From GCA-2737725 sp965229355 (GTDB taxonomy: Bacteria; Pseudomonadota; Alphaproteobacteria; Rhodospirillales; Rhodospirillaceae), in contig OZ245869.1 of assembly GCA_965229355.1 (NCBI GenBank), positions 868,001 through 932,000 of the forward strand: 64,000 nucleotides of DNA, written 5' to 3'. Shown here piece by piece: positions 1-8,876 of the stretch (its first letter is position 1; each line of letters opens with the position of its first letter). Position numbers and translations under genes: made by a program. The notes under the pieces were generated by a model. It saw only the letters and a program-made list of their open reading frames with translations. It did no database searches and was not told the origin of the DNA.

Positions 1-447
1 TTCCGACGTCATGCGCGCTGCGGCCACGCGCGCGATTTGCACAGATGCCGCTTCAGGTGTGATGTGTGAATCAAGCCCGCTCCCTGATGCGGTGACAAGA
101 TCAGCGGGCACAGTTACGCTGTCCGCTGGCTTGCGCGCTTCAACATCGGCCTTTACGCGATCAACAAGTGCTTGGCTGGTCGGGCCATAGTTTGAACCGC
201 TGGAGGCTGCCGCGTCGTACCCCTGCCCCGCACCAGAAGGCCGGCCCCAGAAATACTGTGGTGATGTAAATGTCTGACCGATCAGATCAGAGCCGATCAC
301 CTTATCGTCACGGCGGATCAGGCTGCCATTAGCCTGTTCAGGGAACGCGACCTGAGCAATGCCAAGCACGGCCAGCGGGTAGGCCAATCCTGTGATGAGG
401 GTGATGGCGACAACGAGCGTAAGTGCGGGACGAAGTTGAGCAAACAT
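1..447 (-). CDS. kdpC: KdpC, potassium-transporting ATPase subunit C (3' end outside window)
   Basis: The visible 149 codons encode the N-terminal part of KdpC, the small single-span subunit that stabilises the KdpFABC high-affinity K+ pump in the inner membrane. An N-terminal hydrophobic segment (about residues 8-30) is followed by the periplasmic part, with the family's typical FWGRPS-like stretch and a SGSNYGP motif near residues 65-90. The start ATG at 447 has a good ribosome site (AAGGAG) and lies 11 bp beyond the kdpB stop, as expected for a kdp operon. The gene is cut by the window edge, so nothing can be said about its C-terminus or about kdpD/kdpE, which would lie to the left if present. 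Confidence 0.95.
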   Translation of the reverse strand, partial: MFAQLRPALTLVVAITLITGLAYPLAVLGIAQVAFPEQANGSLIRRDDKVIGSDLIGQTFTSPQYFWGRPSGAGQGYDAAASSGSNYGPTSQALVDRVKADVEARKPADSVTVPADLVTASGSGLDSHITPEAASVQIARVAAARMTSE

Positions 448-458
448 GGCGGTGCTCC

Positions 459-2504
459 TTAGATCAGGCCAATGGAAGAGATCAGAACGTCGATGATTTT
501 GATGCCGATAAATGGTGCTGCCAGGCCACCCACGCCGTAAATCAAGAGATTACGGCGTAAGATTGAAGCAGCCCCCGTCGGGCGATACGTGACACCACGC
601 AGCGCCAAGGGGATCAGCACAATAATGATTAGCGCATTGAAGATGATTGCCGACAGAATTGCGCTTTCTGGTGATTCCAAGCCCATGATGTTTAAGGCCG
701 CCAACTGCGGATAGAACGCGATGCAAATAGCCGGGATGATGGCAAAATATTTGGCGACGTCGTTCGCGATGGAGAACGTCGTCAGCGCACCGCGTGTCAT
801 GAGAAGCTGTTTGCCAATGGCAACAATCTCAATGAGCTTAGTCGGGTCGCTGTCCAAGTCCACCATGTTGCCCGCTTCACGCGCGGCCATGGTGCCAGTT
901 TGCATCGCCACGCCGACGTCAGCCTGCGCCAATGCCGGTGCATCGTTGGTGCCGTCACCGCACATTGCGACGAGTTTGCCACTGGCTTGTTCATCACGAA
1001 TAAGCTTCAGTTTCGCTTCGGGTGTGGCTTGAGCCAGAAAGTCATCAACACCGGCTTCTGCCGCAATCGCTGCCGCTGTCATGGCGTTGTCGCCGGTAAT
1101 CATGACAGTGCGGATGCCCATGGCGCGCATTTCGGCGAAACGTTCGCGGATGCCACCCTTGACGATATCTTTCAGGTGAATGATACCAAGCAACCGCCCA
1201 TCACGCGCAACAGCTAAAGGCGTGCCGCCAGACTTGCCAATATCTTCGGCAATCGACTGCGCCTGACGAATAGCAACATCAGCCGCGCCTTTGTTTTGAG
1301 CGATGACGGCATCCACAGCACCCTTGCGGATGGACGAACCATCGATATCGATACCGCTGATCCGGGTTTGAGCCGTAAACGGAATGAAGCGCGCGTGCAG
1401 CGGCTCCATCTCGCGTTGACGCAAGCCATATTTTTCCTTCGCCAATACGACGACAGAGCGGCCTTCCGGCGTTTCATCGCTTAAGCTTGCCAATTGCGCG
1501 GCATCCGCCAATTCACGTTCACTGACGCCCGTGAGTGGGATGAATTCCGTGGCTTGGCGATTACCTAGCGTGATGGTGCCGGTTTTATCCAACAGCAATG
1601 TGTCCACATCACCCGCGGCTTCAACCGCCCGGCCTGACATCGCCAGCACATTGAACCGCACCAAGCGGTTCATGCCCGCAATGCCAATAGCCGATAGCAA
1701 CGCGCCAATGGTTGTCGGGATCAGCGTGACGAACAGTGCAATCAGCACCACCACACTCACATGACCACCTGCATAAGCTGCAAAGCTGGGAATAGAGACA
1801 ACCGCGAACAAGAACACAATGCTCAAGCCCGCCAGCATGATATCGAGCGCGATTTCATTCGGCGTCTTTTTACGCTCCGCCCCCTCAATCAGCGCAATCA
1901 TGCGGTCCAGGAACGAGCCACCCTGAGGCGCTGTGATGCGCACCTTAATCCAATCTGACAATACCAGCGTGCCGCCGGTCACAGCACTGCGGTCACCACC
2001 AGACTCACGGATGACAGGAGCAGATTCACCTGTAATCGCGGCTTCGTTAACAGACGCGACACCTTCGATGACATCGCCATCACCGGGGATGAGATCACCT
2101 GCTTCCACCAACACAATGTCGCCAACACGCAAGTCAGCAGCAGGTTTGCGCGTAAAGTTCTTGGTGTTCGCACCCGACAGAAGTTTGGCAATCGTGCCGG
2201 TGCGCGTTTGACGCAAACTTGCGGCTTGGGCTTTACCGCGCCCTTCCGCGATCGCCTCGGCAAAGGTGGCAAAGAGAACTGTGAACCACAGCCAAGCAAT
2301 GATCTGGCCGGAGAAGCCCAGGTTACCGCCGCCGGTCACAAGATCACGGATGAAGAGGACCGTGGCCGCAATCGCCACCACCTCAACCATGAACATCACC
2401 GGGTTACGAGCGAGCTTGCGGGGATCGAGTTTTTTGAAAGCATCTATAATCGCAGGCTTCACCAATTCTGGTGCAAACAAAGATGTAGAGTTACGCGTTG
2501 TCAT
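459..2504 (-). CDS. kdpB: KdpB, catalytic P-type ATPase subunit of the K+ pump
   Basis: KdpB hydrolyses ATP to drive K+ uptake through KdpA. The protein has the P-type ATPase landmarks: TGES (actuator loop, near residue 160), DKTGT with the phosphorylated Asp (near residue 305) and the GDGTNDAPAL hinge motif (near residue 500), with hydrophobic segments at both ends. I chose ATG 2504 (protein begins MTTRNSTSLF; 681 aa, the usual family length) over an upstream in-frame ATG at 2567 that would overlap kdpA. Spacing to kdpA is 22 bp. It is second to last in the minus-strand operon kdpF-A-B-C. Confidence 0.97.
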   Translation of the reverse strand: MTTRNSTSLFAPELVKPAIIDAFKKLDPRKLARNPVMFMVEVVAIAATVLFIRDLVTGGGNLGFSGQIIAWLWFTVLFATFAEAIAEGRGKAQAASLRQTRTGTIAKLLSGANTKNFTRKPAADLRVGDIVLVEAGDLIPGDGDVIEGVASVNEAAITGESAPVIRESGGDRSAVTGGTLVLSDWIKVRITAPQGGSFLDRMIALIEGAERKKTPNEIALDIMLAGLSIVFLFAVVSIPSFAAYAGGHVSVVVLIALFVTLIPTTIGALLSAIGIAGMNRLVRFNVLAMSGRAVEAAGDVDTLLLDKTGTITLGNRQATEFIPLTGVSERELADAAQLASLSDETPEGRSVVVLAKEKYGLRQREMEPLHARFIPFTAQTRISGIDIDGSSIRKGAVDAVIAQNKGAADVAIRQAQSIAEDIGKSGGTPLAVARDGRLLGIIHLKDIVKGGIRERFAEMRAMGIRTVMITGDNAMTAAAIAAEAGVDDFLAQATPEAKLKLIRDEQASGKLVAMCGDGTNDAPALAQADVGVAMQTGTMAAREAGNMVDLDSDPTKLIEIVAIGKQLLMTRGALTTFSIANDVAKYFAIIPAICIAFYPQLAALNIMGLESPESAILSAIIFNALIIIVLIPLALRGVTYRPTGAASILRRNLLIYGVGGLAAPFIGIKIIDVLISSIGLI

Positions 2505-2526
2505 GATGACACCTAATCTTACGTTC

Positions 2527-4239
2527 TTAGAAAAGCTGGCCTTGTTGCTGGGCAAAGTGCTCAGCAATGGGACCGAGTGTGAGGGCCGGGAAATATGTGA
2601 GGCCGCCGACGATCAGGATCACGCCGATCAAGAGGCCGATGAACAGCACGCCGTGAGTGGGGAACGTGCCTGCGGATTTCGGCAGCACTGGCTTGGCAGC
2701 AAGTGAGCCCGCAATCGCCAACATCGGAATGATGACGGCAAAGCGGCCCACCAGCATCGTGATGCCGAGTGTGAGGTTGTAGAACACTGAGTTGGCAGTC
2801 AGACCGGCGAAGGCACTGCCGTTGTTCCCACCGGCAGAAGCATAAGCATAGAACATCTCGGTGAAACCATGCGGGCCTTTGTCTTGCAAGCCAGCCAAGC
2901 CCACATCGGTCACACTGGAAATTGCAAGGAAGCCCAAGACAACCAGCGGCATGGCCAGAATGGCCAGCATCGTCATCTTCACTTCGCGAGCTTCGATTTT
3001 CTTGCCGACGTATTCAGGCGTGCGGCCAACCATCAGGCCCGCCGCAAACACGGCGATGATGGCGAACAACAAGATGCCATACAAACCAGCACCGACGCCG
3101 CCAACGATGACTTCACCCAGCAGAATATTCACCAACGGGATCATGCCGCCGATGGCCGAGAAGCTATCGTGCATCGCATTCACCGCACCACATGATGCCG
3201 CAGTTGTAATCACAGCGAACAGCGACGACATGGCAACACCGAAGCGGACTTCTTTGCCCTCCATGTTGCCAGCCGCAGCATCAACACCCAGAGCTGTTAA
3301 AGCCGGGTTGGCTTGGGCTTCAGACCAATAGACGACCCCGACGCCGATGATGAACAAGACTCCCATGGCCCCCAGAATGGCCCAGCCTTGGCGCTCATCT
3401 TTGATCATGCGTCCAAAGACGTTCGTCAGACTTGCGCCTACCGCGAAGATCAGAACCATCTGCACAAAGTTTGCGAGTGCTGTGGGGTTTTCGTATGGGT
3501 GTGCGGAGTTGGCGTTAAAGAAACCGCCGCCGTTGGTGCCGAACATTTTAATAGCAAGTTGCGAGGCAACCGGGCCTTGCGCGATATTTTGCACAGCGCC
3601 ACCATCCAGCGTCGCGGCTTGCACATAGGCGCTTAAGTTCTGCGGCACACCCTGCCAGACAAAGAACAACGCCGCGATGAACGCAATCGGCAGCAAGATA
3701 TAAAGTGTGGAGCGCGTCAGGTCGGCCCAGAAGTTGCCGACACCCGTAGCAGAGCGACGCGAGAAACCCCGCACCAATGCAACGGCGAGTGCGATGCCGG
3801 TCGCAGCAGACAAGAAGTTCTGTACAGTTAGGCCGACCATCTGCACCAAGTACGACATAGTGCTTTCGCCGCCGTAAGACTGCCAGTTGGTGTTGGTGAC
3901 AAAGCTGACGGCAGTATTGAATGCAAGATTAGCGGGCACCCCGCCAAATTCTTGCGGGTTCAGCGGCAATACACCTTGGAAACGTTGCAATGCATAAAGC
4001 AGCAAGAATCCAACCAGATTCAGCGCCAACATCGACAGCGCATAGACCGTCCAATGCTGATCTTTGGTCGCATCAATGCCGCTTAACCGATAAAGCCCAT
4101 TCTCGACCGGCTTGAAAATCGGCGACAACAGTGTGCGCTCGCCGTTAAAGAGGCGCGTCATAAAGCCGCCAAAGGGGCGGGTGAGCGCAATGATCACCAC
4201 GCAGAACAGCGCGATGACCAACCATCCAGAGAGTGTCAT
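2527..4239 (-). CDS. kdpA: KdpA, K+-translocating channel-like subunit
   Basis: The protein is 570 aa and strongly hydrophobic with about ten membrane spans. It is KdpA, the K+-binding and selectivity-filter subunit (superfamily of K+ transporters) of the Kdp pump. Glycine-rich selectivity loops are visible, for example GTNGGGFFNANSAHPYENP in the middle third, a KdpA hallmark. Start ATG 4239 follows kdpF by 12 bp, consistent with one polycistronic message. Full length for the family, nothing missing. Confidence 0.97.
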   Translation of the reverse strand: MTLSGWLVIALFCVVIIALTRPFGGFMTRLFNGERTLLSPIFKPVENGLYRLSGIDATKDQHWTVYALSMLALNLVGFLLLYALQRFQGVLPLNPQEFGGVPANLAFNTAVSFVTNTNWQSYGGESTMSYLVQMVGLTVQNFLSAATGIALAVALVRGFSRRSATGVGNFWADLTRSTLYILLPIAFIAALFFVWQGVPQNLSAYVQAATLDGGAVQNIAQGPVASQLAIKMFGTNGGGFFNANSAHPYENPTALANFVQMVLIFAVGASLTNVFGRMIKDERQGWAILGAMGVLFIIGVGVVYWSEAQANPALTALGVDAAAGNMEGKEVRFGVAMSSLFAVITTAASCGAVNAMHDSFSAIGGMIPLVNILLGEVIVGGVGAGLYGILLFAIIAVFAAGLMVGRTPEYVGKKIEAREVKMTMLAILAMPLVVLGFLAISSVTDVGLAGLQDKGPHGFTEMFYAYASAGGNNGSAFAGLTANSVFYNLTLGITMLVGRFAVIIPMLAIAGSLAAKPVLPKSAGTFPTHGVLFIGLLIGVILIVGGLTYFPALTLGPIAEHFAQQQGQLF

Positions 4240-4251
4240 AGTGGCTAGTTC

Positions 4252-4341
4252 CTAGAAGCGTTCAGGGCGCAGAAGCGCGATGACGAGATAAATGAGAAGG
4301 CCAGCCGCAACCGCGCCGCCCAGAATGAAATCGAGCGGCAT
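4252..4341 (-). CDS. kdpF: KdpF, small membrane subunit (29 aa)
   Basis: The translation begins MPLDFILGGAVAAGLLIYLV and ends ALLRPERF: one transmembrane helix with the basic C-terminal LLRPERF signature of KdpF, which stabilises the KdpABC complex. It lies directly ahead of kdpA and 2 bp after the stop of another tiny gene. Such short genes are often missed by automatic callers. The assignment rests on the position and the characteristic C-terminus. Confidence 0.9.
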   Translation of the reverse strand: MPLDFILGGAVAAGLLIYLVIALLRPERF

Positions 4342-4343
4342 GA

Positions 4344-4427
4344 TCACACCCGCTCGCACGCGCTGACGAACAGCGCGAAGAGAATGAAAAAGCCGACCCC
4401 AAGGATCAGCACAGCTAAGTCAAACAT
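4344..4427 (-). CDS. 27-aa membrane peptide ahead of kdpF
   Basis: A short reading frame, MFDLAVLILGVGFFILFALF then VSACERV, starts 6 bases after a strong ribosome site (GGAGG at about 4433-4437) and stops 2 bp before the kdpF ATG. It encodes one hydrophobic helix followed by a short polar tail ending ACERV. From memory, comparable small frames ending in a CERL/CERV-like motif sit ahead of kdpF in other alphaproteobacteria, so this is probably a real accessory peptide of the Kdp pump rather than chance. Function unknown; alternatively it is only a leader that couples translation to kdpF. Confidence 0.7.
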   Translation of the reverse strand: MFDLAVLILGVGFFILFALFVSACERV

Positions 4428-4583
4428 AGAAACCTCCGACAGACCGTGTCGGATGGTTAATTACGGCTGAAGCCCATAGCGAAACGAGAGGCGTCAGGAC
4501 GAGTCAGCATAGACTCGGCATAGAGTTTTACCCAATCCAGCCTTATGTAACTTCGGCAGATTTAGGCAGCTTTATGTCACTCT

Positions 4584-4605
4584 TCGCATAACCTATGTTA
4601 TGCGA
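4584..4605. promoter_or_regulatory. Perfect 9-bp inverted repeat in the kdp upstream region
   Basis: TCGCATAAC, a 4-base spacer CTAT, then GTTATGCGA. The repeat lies about 160 bp upstream of the first kdp reading frame and 142 bp upstream of the divergent small gene at 4747. There is no T-run beside it, so an operator is more likely than a terminator. Just to its left (about 4542-4580) are two related CTTATGTaAC/CTTTATGTCAC direct repeats that could be response-regulator half-sites. Which protein binds is unknown. Confidence 0.4.
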
Positions 4606-4661
4606 CTCAACATCCGCCTCAACGACTCATTTAAAACCAGTGTTCATTACCCAGTTCAGAT

Positions 4662-4685
4662 CGTAAGGGGTTCCCCTACGTAACC
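4662..4685 (+). promoter_or_regulatory. FixJ-like box, copy 1
   Basis: The stretch contains TTCCCCTACGTAA preceded by CGTAAGGGG, matching the box found four more times between 5.6 and 13.8 kb (general form ACGT, 8-9 bases with a TCCC/TCCCC core, ACGT). It lies about 62 bp upstream of the small gene at 4747 and about 235 bp upstream of the kdp operon, with an AT-rich TCTAAT hexamer (about 4692-4697) where a -10 element would fall. The link to the FixJ-type regulator at 10.8 kb is inference. Confidence 0.45.
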
Positions 4686-4746
4686 CGCGAATTCTAATGC
4701 CTTACCCAACGCAATACAAAACTCCGAACGCATTCACGAGGCGTTT

Positions 4747-4950
4747 ATGCAAAAATCTGGCAAAAGCCATAAGACCATCATCTCAGCTATAGCAGCGCTG
4801 TTTGTAGGCTATTACGCCTCCTCCATATATTGCCGCTTAGCGGAGGGATCAGCATGTAATGTTTGGGGTAATGAGGGACAGCAAGCGGCTTCATCGGCTG
4901 CAAATTTATTGCCTTTGGATAAAGCGGCTGAAATTGAACGGCCTCAGTAG
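4747..4950 (+). CDS. Small hypothetical protein with one membrane helix
   Basis: A 67-aa frame with a short basic N-terminus (MQKSGKSHK), a hydrophobic segment (about residues 10-28) and a polar C-terminal part with two cysteines. A ribosome-site-like GAGG is present 6 bases ahead of the ATG, and a FixJ-like box lies about 62 bp upstream. It may be a small inner-membrane or exported peptide of the osmotic-stress island. No family recognised. It could be a chance frame, but the ribosome site and promoter context argue for a gene. Confidence 0.45.
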   Translation: MQKSGKSHKTIISAIAALFVGYYASSIYCRLAEGSACNVWGNEGQQAASSAANLLPLDKAAEIERPQ

Positions 4951-5148
4951 GACACCAACCGCATATGGATTGCGCGAGGTTGCTATCGCGCACATCAGGC
5001 CGCCGAGATTAAATTCGATTTTTTACCGCCTGTTGCAGGGGTGTGCCGGAGGAAGAAATTGCGATCTAATCTTGGCGGCTTCGATACTAAGCCGTTAAGT
5101 CGCGAGTCTCTTCATGCAATATGCATCCGCACACTGCGAAAAGACCAC

Positions 5149-5526
5149 CTAGTCCTTTGCCACTTTAAAAGCATCCGAGAACTCTTCAAGCCTGCGGTCA
5201 GAAACATTAACTATGATTTGCATAACAGCAAAAGGCGTAACCTTATATGCGCTTACGAGATCATCGCACAATTTAGCTTTTTCAGGCGATTTAGGTTTCC
5301 AGGCCCACATATCCGTCCGTACCTGATGCACCAATTGGATATCTTTGAATTTGCACATAAGCGTTCGTATAAGCGGCTCAGATGCTCGTAACTCATCAAC
5401 AAGGGTCTGAATACTCCAATCTCGCGTCGATGATTTCGCAAGCAGCAACAGCAATTCTAATGCCCAAAGTGAGTCCACATGCGCGGCAATAAACTTCTTT
5501 AGTGGATCTGATATTGGCGTAGGCAT
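5149..5526 (-). CDS. Hypothetical 125-aa protein, possible winged-helix
   Basis: The protein is soluble and mainly helical by eye: a leucine-rich helix near residues 18-30 (WALELLLLLAKS), a helix-turn-helix-like part near 38-62 (IQTLVDELRASEPLIRTLMCKF), then a stretch that may form a wing (QVRTDMWAWKPKSPEKAKLC). That order resembles a small winged-helix DNA-binding domain, but no family was recognised. No clear Shine-Dalgarno sequence precedes the ATG. The bases just before it contain GACTCCCTAC, a sequence shared with the FixJ-like box at 10.78 kb. It lies downstream of otsA on the same strand, separated by about 105 bp holding another such box. Confidence 0.6.
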   Translation of the reverse strand: MPTPISDPLKKFIAAHVDSLWALELLLLLAKSSTRDWSIQTLVDELRASEPLIRTLMCKFKDIQLVHQVRTDMWAWKPKSPEKAKLCDDLVSAYKVTPFAVMQIIVNVSDRRLEEFSDAFKVAKD

Positions 5527-5607
5527 TGAAGTAGGGAGTCCAGATGATCATCAGAAACAGGTGCTCTTAAGCGGGTGAGAAATCATATTGGTGCCGCTTA
5601 CACACCC

Positions 5608-5631
5608 CGTAAATCCCTTAAGGACTACGTA
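5608..5631. promoter_or_regulatory. FixJ-like box, copy 2 (weakest)
   Basis: CGTAAATCCCTTA followed by AGGACTACGTA. It shares the CGTAA/ATCCCTTA core with the other copies but has an altered right arm. It lies between the end of otsA and the gene at 5149-5526, about 80 bp upstream of the latter. Confidence 0.3.
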
Positions 5632-7071
5632 TTAATTGGCTCTTTGGATCATAGCCAAACATTCTGACGTTAGCGCAAGCGGAGCGTTTGATTCATGCAA
5701 TTGCGGGGCAGTAAGCTTGGTCAAATAGCAGCTCACCCACGCATGCACATCATGTTCACATACGCTTTCAAATAGATCCTCCCACCGCGATAGCCGCTCT
5801 TTGTATGGCATCGTCAGCGCGCGTTGCAACGCTCTCGCAACCTCCTCTTCATCGTAGGGATTGACAATCAGGGCCTGCCGCATTTGATGAGCCGCGCCAG
5901 CAAATCTAGACAAAATAAGGACGCCTGGATCTTCTTTATCCTGGCAGGCGATGAATTCTTTCGCCACCAAGTTCATCCCATCTCGGAGCGGTGTCACTAA
6001 AGCAACGCGACTGGCTCGATAAATACTGGCAAGTGCTGCACTCGCATACGCCCGATTGACATAACGAAGGGGCACCCAGTCGTAATCGGCGAATTCTCCA
6101 TTGATTTGGCCGCTCAAGAACTCAAGTTGCTTCTTTATTTCCTGATACTCGGGCACATCGCTTCGTGATGATGGCGCGATCTGTAGCATGAACACCTTTT
6201 GATGGAACTCGGGGCACTGCTTCAGCAAGGTTGCATATGACCGAAAACGACGATCAATGCCCTTAGAATAGTCAAGCCGATCTACGCCAAGGATCATATC
6301 TCGTCCGGCAATACTTTCCTTCATGCGAGCTGCATGCTTTCTCCCTTCTTCGCTTTCCGATTGAGCGGAAAAAGCAGCCGCATCACAGCCTATAGGAAAA
6401 ACGTCCACTTCTATTTCGTGATTGAAGCACCTCAAACGATTGCCCGCGACAACTTCGCCTTCGGCCTCTTGCAGCACATAGTCCGTGAACGCTTTCAAAT
6501 CGCTCGGCGTTTGGAACCCAACAAGGTCGTAGGAGAAAATACTTTCCACGAGCTTTCGGTGACCAGGCAATGCGTAAAGCACTTCCGCAGCTGGCCAAGG
6601 AATATGCAGAAAGAAACCGATTTTGTTTTGTGCCCCGACACGCCGCAGTTCACGCGCCAGCGGAATGAGATGATAATCATGAATCCAAATCACATCATCC
6701 CTCCTGAGGAGGGGCGTGAGTGACTGAGCAAACTTCTCGTTTACGCGATAATAGCCGTCTGAATAACTTTGTTGAATTGACGTGAGACCTGTTCGGTAAT
6801 GAAATAACGGCCAAATCGTCTGATTTGCAAAGCCAGCATAATAATCCTCATAATCGGCCTTGCTCAGATCAACGGTCGCGAAAGTAATGCCACGCGCCTT
6901 CTGAAGACGAATGGGCTTTTCATCCTCGTTAATTTCGCCACTCCAACCAAACCAAACCCCGTTTCGATCTCTTAGGGCTGCTGATAGGGCAGAAGCCAAC
7001 CCGCCAACGGGGCCCTTTTGCCACGCCGCTGCCTTCGCGACACGATTCGAAATAGCAACGAGACGGCTCAT
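5632..7071 (-). CDS. otsA: OtsA, trehalose-6-phosphate synthase (GT20)
   Basis: This 479-aa protein joins UDP-glucose (or a related donor) with glucose-6-phosphate to make trehalose-6-phosphate, the first step in trehalose synthesis. Visible GT20 features are the N-terminal SRLVAISNRV, the glycine pair VGGLASAL (sugar-phosphate loop), IWIHDYHL, GVDRLDYSKG in the middle, and the late LRDGMNLVAKEF/Y donor-site region. I start it at ATG 7071, which overlaps the stop of the preceding GH15 gene (ATGA) and has GGAGAG upstream; an ATG at 7086 is in frame but lies inside that gene. Last gene of the mscS-otsB-GH15-otsA operon. Confidence 0.95.
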   Translation of the reverse strand: MSRLVAISNRVAKAAAWQKGPVGGLASALSAALRDRNGVWFGWSGEINEDEKPIRLQKARGITFATVDLSKADYEDYYAGFANQTIWPLFHYRTGLTSIQQSYSDGYYRVNEKFAQSLTPLLRRDDVIWIHDYHLIPLARELRRVGAQNKIGFFLHIPWPAAEVLYALPGHRKLVESIFSYDLVGFQTPSDLKAFTDYVLQEAEGEVVAGNRLRCFNHEIEVDVFPIGCDAAAFSAQSESEEGRKHAARMKESIAGRDMILGVDRLDYSKGIDRRFRSYATLLKQCPEFHQKVFMLQIAPSSRSDVPEYQEIKKQLEFLSGQINGEFADYDWVPLRYVNRAYASAALASIYRASRVALVTPLRDGMNLVAKEFIACQDKEDPGVLILSRFAGAAHQMRQALIVNPYDEEEVARALQRALTMPYKERLSRWEDLFESVCEHDVHAWVSCYLTKLTAPQLHESNAPLALTSECLAMIQRAN

Positions 7072-8876
7072 ATTGCATCTCTCCACGCCTTACTCAGGCG
7101 TGTTGCAGAATTTATAACACCCACTTGCGAGTAGGTTTGCGGATAATTGCCCCATAATTCTTTGGTCGAGACATCAATCCCTTCCGACAACAAGCCAACA
7201 TGATTCCGACAATTCAGCAAAGCTTCGTAAGCGTTTCGCGCGTCATCCGTCCGGTTTAAGCGATAAAGCGCATCAATGTACCAGAAGGTGCAAATGTTGA
7301 ACGCAGCCTGTGGGACGCCGAAATCATCGGCCTCATCGTAGCGAAAGACATGGCCACTTCTCAGTAGTCTTTTCTCTATATGCGCGACTGTCTGTTCGAG
7401 TCTTGCATCGGGCGCAACACATCCCAGTTCTACAAGCTGTAATAGGCTCGCATCAGTTTCTGAGCCAGAGAGTGAACTACGATAGCATTTTGCCTTGTCG
7501 TCCCAGAGGTTGGACCGCAACCAAGATTGAATCGCATCAGCACGTTTTTGCCAATTTTTTGATTTGTCAATCAGGCCTCTATGCCGCGCTATTAAAGCGA
7601 GGCGATCACAGGCTGCCCACGACATTGCCACTGAATACGTGTGAACAGCTTCCCGTGTGCGCAATTCCCAAAGGCTTGCGTCTGGCTGATCGTAAATCGC
7701 AAATGCACGTTCACCAACGCGTTCAAGTTGCTCAAACTGGGCCGTCGTCATGGGGGTTAGCAAGCGCTGATCTAGAAACGCTTGTGTCGCTGATAGCACG
7801 ACTTGGCCATAGACATCGTTTTGTACGTGCTCAAATGCCTGATTTCCGACCCGCACGGGCCCCATGTGACGGTACCCACGCAACCCTGTCTCCTGGTGCT
7901 CATCTAAATTGGCGCGAAGATTAATGCCGTATACGGGTTGAATGTGTTGGCCGAGCGCGACGCCCGGAAGATTGCGCAAATATCCGAGATAGCTTTCCAT
8001 AATATCTATGGCGCCAAGACGGTTGAGCGCTTGGATAACGTAAAACGAATCCCGCAGCCAACAATAGCGATAATCCCAGGTTCTATGCGTGTTTGCGGCT
8101 TCCGGAATAGACGTCGTAAGAGCAGCAACGATCGCGCCCGTTTCTTCAAACCAGCAAAGTTTGAGAGCTATCGCAGCACGGATGACAGCATCTTGCCATT
8201 CATAAGGTATGGCTAATGTCCTGACCCATTGCTTCCAGTAGTCAATGGTTTGTTCCAGGAATTCATGAGCTGTTGCATCCAGATTAGCTGCGACAGGTTC
8301 ATCCGGCCCGACCCAGAATGTCAGTGGACGCTCGAGGTGAAACCAAGTCTCTTCCATGACATAGGTTAAAGGGCAGTCTGTCGTGAGGCGAATAGCATTG
8401 CCCGATGTTCCATATCGAATGTGGTTCGAGCCGTGCGTCTTTATTGGAGCGCATGAGCCATAATTAAATGTCGGCCTCATCCGGATTCGAATGCGCGGCG
8501 TACCCGCAATTGGCTTGATTTGGCGTATCAGAACTGCAGGCCTGAAACTTCGACCGTACATGCGAAATCGCGGTGCAAAATCTATAACTTCAATACTTGC
8601 CCCACTCTCATCCGTCAAAACCGTGCGTAAAACAGCGGTATTGGCAATATAGGCTTGCTGGCTTTCTCGTGGCCTTTCGAGCGTGATGTCAAATACGCCG
8701 TCTGCTGCATCAGATGATGGCTCTACGCCTTGCAGTAAAGCGTTGAATACCGGATCGCCGTCAAATCGCGGCAGACAGCACCAAAGAACACGAGCCGCAC
8801 GGTCAATAAGGGCTGCATACTGGCAATTGCCCACCACACCTAAGTTCAAATCAACTTGAGATCCGTTTATGATCAT
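7068..8876 (-). CDS. Glycoside hydrolase family 15 protein (glucoamylase/trehalase-like)
   Basis: About 602 aa. The N-terminal half is a beta-rich domain beginning MIINGSQVDLNLGVVGNCQY with the family's WCCLPRFDGDPVF; the C-terminal half is an (alpha/alpha) barrel with the RTWDYRYCWLRDS motif typical of GH15. Some bacterial GH15 members are acid trehalases and others glucoamylases. Placement between otsB and otsA, sharing ATGA overlaps with both, points to trehalose turnover or a related glucoside. The ATG at 8876 is chosen because it overlaps the otsB stop; an ATG at 8903 is in frame but further inside otsB. Confidence 0.9.
   Translation of the reverse strand: MIINGSQVDLNLGVVGNCQYAALIDRAARVLWCCLPRFDGDPVFNALLQGVEPSSDAADGVFDITLERPRESQQAYIANTAVLRTVLTDESGASIEVIDFAPRFRMYGRSFRPAVLIRQIKPIAGTPRIRIRMRPTFNYGSCAPIKTHGSNHIRYGTSGNAIRLTTDCPLTYVMEETWFHLERPLTFWVGPDEPVAANLDATAHEFLEQTIDYWKQWVRTLAIPYEWQDAVIRAAIALKLCWFEETGAIVAALTTSIPEAANTHRTWDYRYCWLRDSFYVIQALNRLGAIDIMESYLGYLRNLPGVALGQHIQPVYGINLRANLDEHQETGLRGYRHMGPVRVGNQAFEHVQNDVYGQVVLSATQAFLDQRLLTPMTTAQFEQLERVGERAFAIYDQPDASLWELRTREAVHTYSVAMSWAACDRLALIARHRGLIDKSKNWQKRADAIQSWLRSNLWDDKAKCYRSSLSGSETDASLLQLVELGCVAPDARLEQTVAHIEKRLLRSGHVFRYDEADDFGVPQAAFNICTFWYIDALYRLNRTDDARNAYEALLNCRNHVGLLSEGIDVSTKELWGNYPQTYSQVGVINSATRLSKAWRDAI

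Noticed and set aside
2861..3331. Long frames opposite kdpA
   Set aside because: Antisense shadow of a conserved gene; Met/Thr/Pro-rich composition is the usual reverse-complement artefact.
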